Assembly (NCBI GenBank): GCA_946482615.1
Contig: CAMLSF010000163.1
Coordinates: 1-8,038, forward strand
DNA: 8,038 nt
From: an uncultured Chromatiaceae bacterium
GTDB lineage: Bacteria; Pseudomonadota; Gammaproteobacteria; Enterobacterales; Alteromonadaceae
Direction: 5' to 3'
Shown here: positions 7,044 to 8,038 of the stretch, piece by piece
Numbering within the stretch: position 1 is the stretch's first letter
How the letters are laid out: each line of letters opens with the position of its first letter
Position numbers and translations under genes: made by a program
Notes under the pieces: generated by a model
The model's database searches: none
Told to the model about the DNA's origin: nothing
Seen by the model: only the letters and a program-made list of their open reading frames with translations

Positions 7044-7941
7044 GGTTTCCAACCTGACCCAAAAAGCGGTGCTGCTTGCAGCACTGCTGGCTCTGGGCGC
7101 TTGCGCCCAGAAACCTTCAACTGAAACAGCTGTGCTGGTAGAAAACCCACTTCAACCAGAACCTGTTCAGGCGTCTTACCGCACTGAAATTGCTATAGCC
7201 CGGATTTCCGAGCTGTTAACCAAAGCTGAAACCACAGACGAACAACGCGCCCGGTTATTCTATGACCGTGGTGTGATGTACGACAGCGTGGGCTTACGTT
7301 CTCTGGCACGCTTTGATTTTCTGCGGGCTTTACGTCTACAGCCTGATATGGCGGATGCCTATAACTTTATCGGTATTCACCATACCTTAGTGGGCAACTA
7401 CACCGAAGCTTATGAGTCATTTGATGCGGCCTTAGAGCTGGCACCAGATTATGATTATGCCTATTTAAACCGGGGTATAGCTTTGCTGTATGACAGCAAA
7501 ACCGATCTGGCGGTAGGCGACTTTGAACAGTTTTATCAGGCGAAACCTGAAGACCCATACCGTTCACTGTGGTTGTATTTTGCTGATGCTAAATTGTCTG
7601 CTCCTCAGGCTCAGGCGCGTTTAGCCCAAAACCAGAGCAAGCTGGATCAAAAGCATTGGGCAAGCTCCATAGTGGCTTTTTATCTGGGAAAAATCTCAGA
7701 ACAAGAGCTGCTGGAAACTGCTGCGAATGTGAATTCAGATCCACAGCAACTGGCTGAACGTTTATGCGAAGTTTATTTTTATCTGGCCAAATGGCACGAA
7801 CAACAAAACCCGAGCAAGGCGCTGGATTACTACAAAAAAGTGCTGGCGACTAATGTGTACGAATTTGTTGAACACCGTTACGCCCGTATAGAGATGAACA
7901 GACTGCGTGGTTTAGATGCAAGCGCAGCACCTGTTCAGTAA
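7024..7941 (+). CDS. nlpI: NlpI-type TPR outer-membrane lipoprotein
   Basis: NlpI is an outer-membrane lipoprotein that scaffolds peptidoglycan enzymes; in E. coli it brings the endopeptidase MepS to the Prc protease. I choose the ATG at 7024, giving 305 residues (E. coli 294). A TTG at 7012 would add four. The signal peptide has Lys4, Lys7 and Lys14, a hydrophobic [12 protein letters not shown] core and the lipobox LGAC with Cys27. Ala28 follows, so there is no inner-membrane retention Asp. Three TPR repeats run from about residue 73 to 174 (for example [20 protein letters not shown]), and a further one lies at about 250-285 before the HRYARIE segment. [11 protein letters not shown] and FYLGKISEQ match the family. 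The start lies inside pnp and the Shine-Dalgarno is weak (GAG at 7014-7016), so translation is probably coupled to termination on pnp. Confidence 0.94.
   Translation: MLLKLSKVSNLTQKAVLLAALLALGACAQKPSTETAVLVENPLQPEPVQASYRTEIAIARISELLTKAETTDEQRARLFYDRGVMYDSVGLRSLARFDFLRALRLQPDMADAYNFIGIHHTLVGNYTEAYESFDAALELAPDYDYAYLNRGIALLYDSKTDLAVGDFEQFYQAKPEDPYRSLWLYFADAKLSAPQAQARLAQNQSKLDQKHWASSIVAFYLGKISEQELLETAANVNSDPQQLAERLCEVYFYLAKWHEQQNPSKALDYYKKVLATNVYEFVEHRYARIEMNRLRGLDASAAPVQ
7093..7110 (+). repeat. Perfect hairpin over the nlpI lipobox codons
   Basis: CTGGGCGC (7093-7100) and GCGCCCAG (7103-7110) are perfect inverted repeats two bases apart. In RNA this gives a 7-bp GC-rich stem closed by a CUUG tetraloop in the G(CUUG)C context, a known very stable type. 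It lies 50 bases after the pnp stop and has no T tract, so it is not a terminator. Confidence 0.6.
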
Positions 7942-7960
7942 CACACAGATGCGACTCCAC

Positions 7961-7988
7961 AAAAAAAGCCGGTTTTCTGGCTTTTTTT
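7961..7988 (+). terminator. nlpI intrinsic terminator
   Basis: Seven A (7961-7967), then GCCGG (7968-7972), a TTTT loop, CTGGC (7977-7981) and seven T (7982-7988) form a 12-bp stem with one G-U pair. Because of the A and T flanks it should work in both directions. It starts 20 bases after the nlpI stop and ends the cluster as seen here. Confidence 0.93.
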
Positions 7989-8038
7989 ATTCGCTGCCAT
8001 CCATGGCGCTCACCCTGCGGGCCATCGTCGCGATGCTC
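7989..8038. other. GC-rich right-edge sequence, possibly a dispersed repeat or end of a convergent gene
   Basis: From 7991 to 8038, 33 of 48 bases are G or C, well above the neighbouring genes. It contains short dyads: GCCAT/ATGGC (7996-8007) and ATCG/CGAT (8024-8034). On the minus strand one frame is open from the edge and stops at TAA within the terminator T tract (7987-7989), reading MARRVSAMDGSE before the stop. That could be the tail of a convergent gene sharing the terminator, or a repeat unit. Too little is visible to decide. Confidence 0.3.

Overview
The window is a conserved translation and RNA-metabolism gene cluster from a gammaproteobacterium. In order, all on the + strand, it holds the 3' end of nusA, then infB, rbfA, truB, rpsO, pnp and nlpI. 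This is the gene order known from Escherichia coli and its relatives. The proteins resemble E. coli and Vibrio/Shewanella-type orthologues along their full lengths. Base composition is moderate and leucine TTA is used freely alongside CTG, even in rpsO and pnp. I infer an Alteromonadales-like marine or freshwater genus, possibly of the Rheinheimera kind, but the genus is a guess.

Layout. Positions 2-136 are the NusA C-terminus. infB (163-2841) follows after 26 bases. An 89-base gap with a GC-rich hairpin and a T-rich tail separates infB from rbfA (2931-3359). truB (3359-4297) overlaps the rbfA stop by one base. The truB-rpsO gap (4298-4395) holds a sigma-70 promoter with a GC-rich discriminator and a structured leader. 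rpsO (4396-4665) ends at a strong intrinsic terminator (4683-4713). The 245-base rpsO-pnp gap holds that terminator, a likely pnp promoter, two DNA dyads and an A-rich leader with a triplicated 9-mer. pnp (4911-7043) starts at GTG. nlpI starts inside the last codons of pnp, is a TPR lipoprotein, and is closed by a second strong terminator (7961-7988). The final 48 bases are much more GC-rich (about 69%) and contain no gene I can identify with confidence.

How the genes work together. NusA acts in elongation and antitermination, IF2 brings initiator tRNA to the 30S, RbfA matures the 30S, TruB makes pseudouridine 55 in tRNA, S15 is an early 30S assembly protein, PNPase degrades RNA, and NlpI is an outer-membrane adaptor of peptidoglycan enzymes.

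The most informative non-coding element is the rpsO leader. It can form an 11-bp hairpin whose loop pairs with codons 2-4 of rpsO, giving a pseudoknot of the kind that S15 uses for autoregulation in E. coli, including a G-U/G-C pair step. I found no mobile element, CRISPR array, tRNA, rRNA or new defence or biosynthetic system. The window is essentially core genome, and the points of interest are regulatory.
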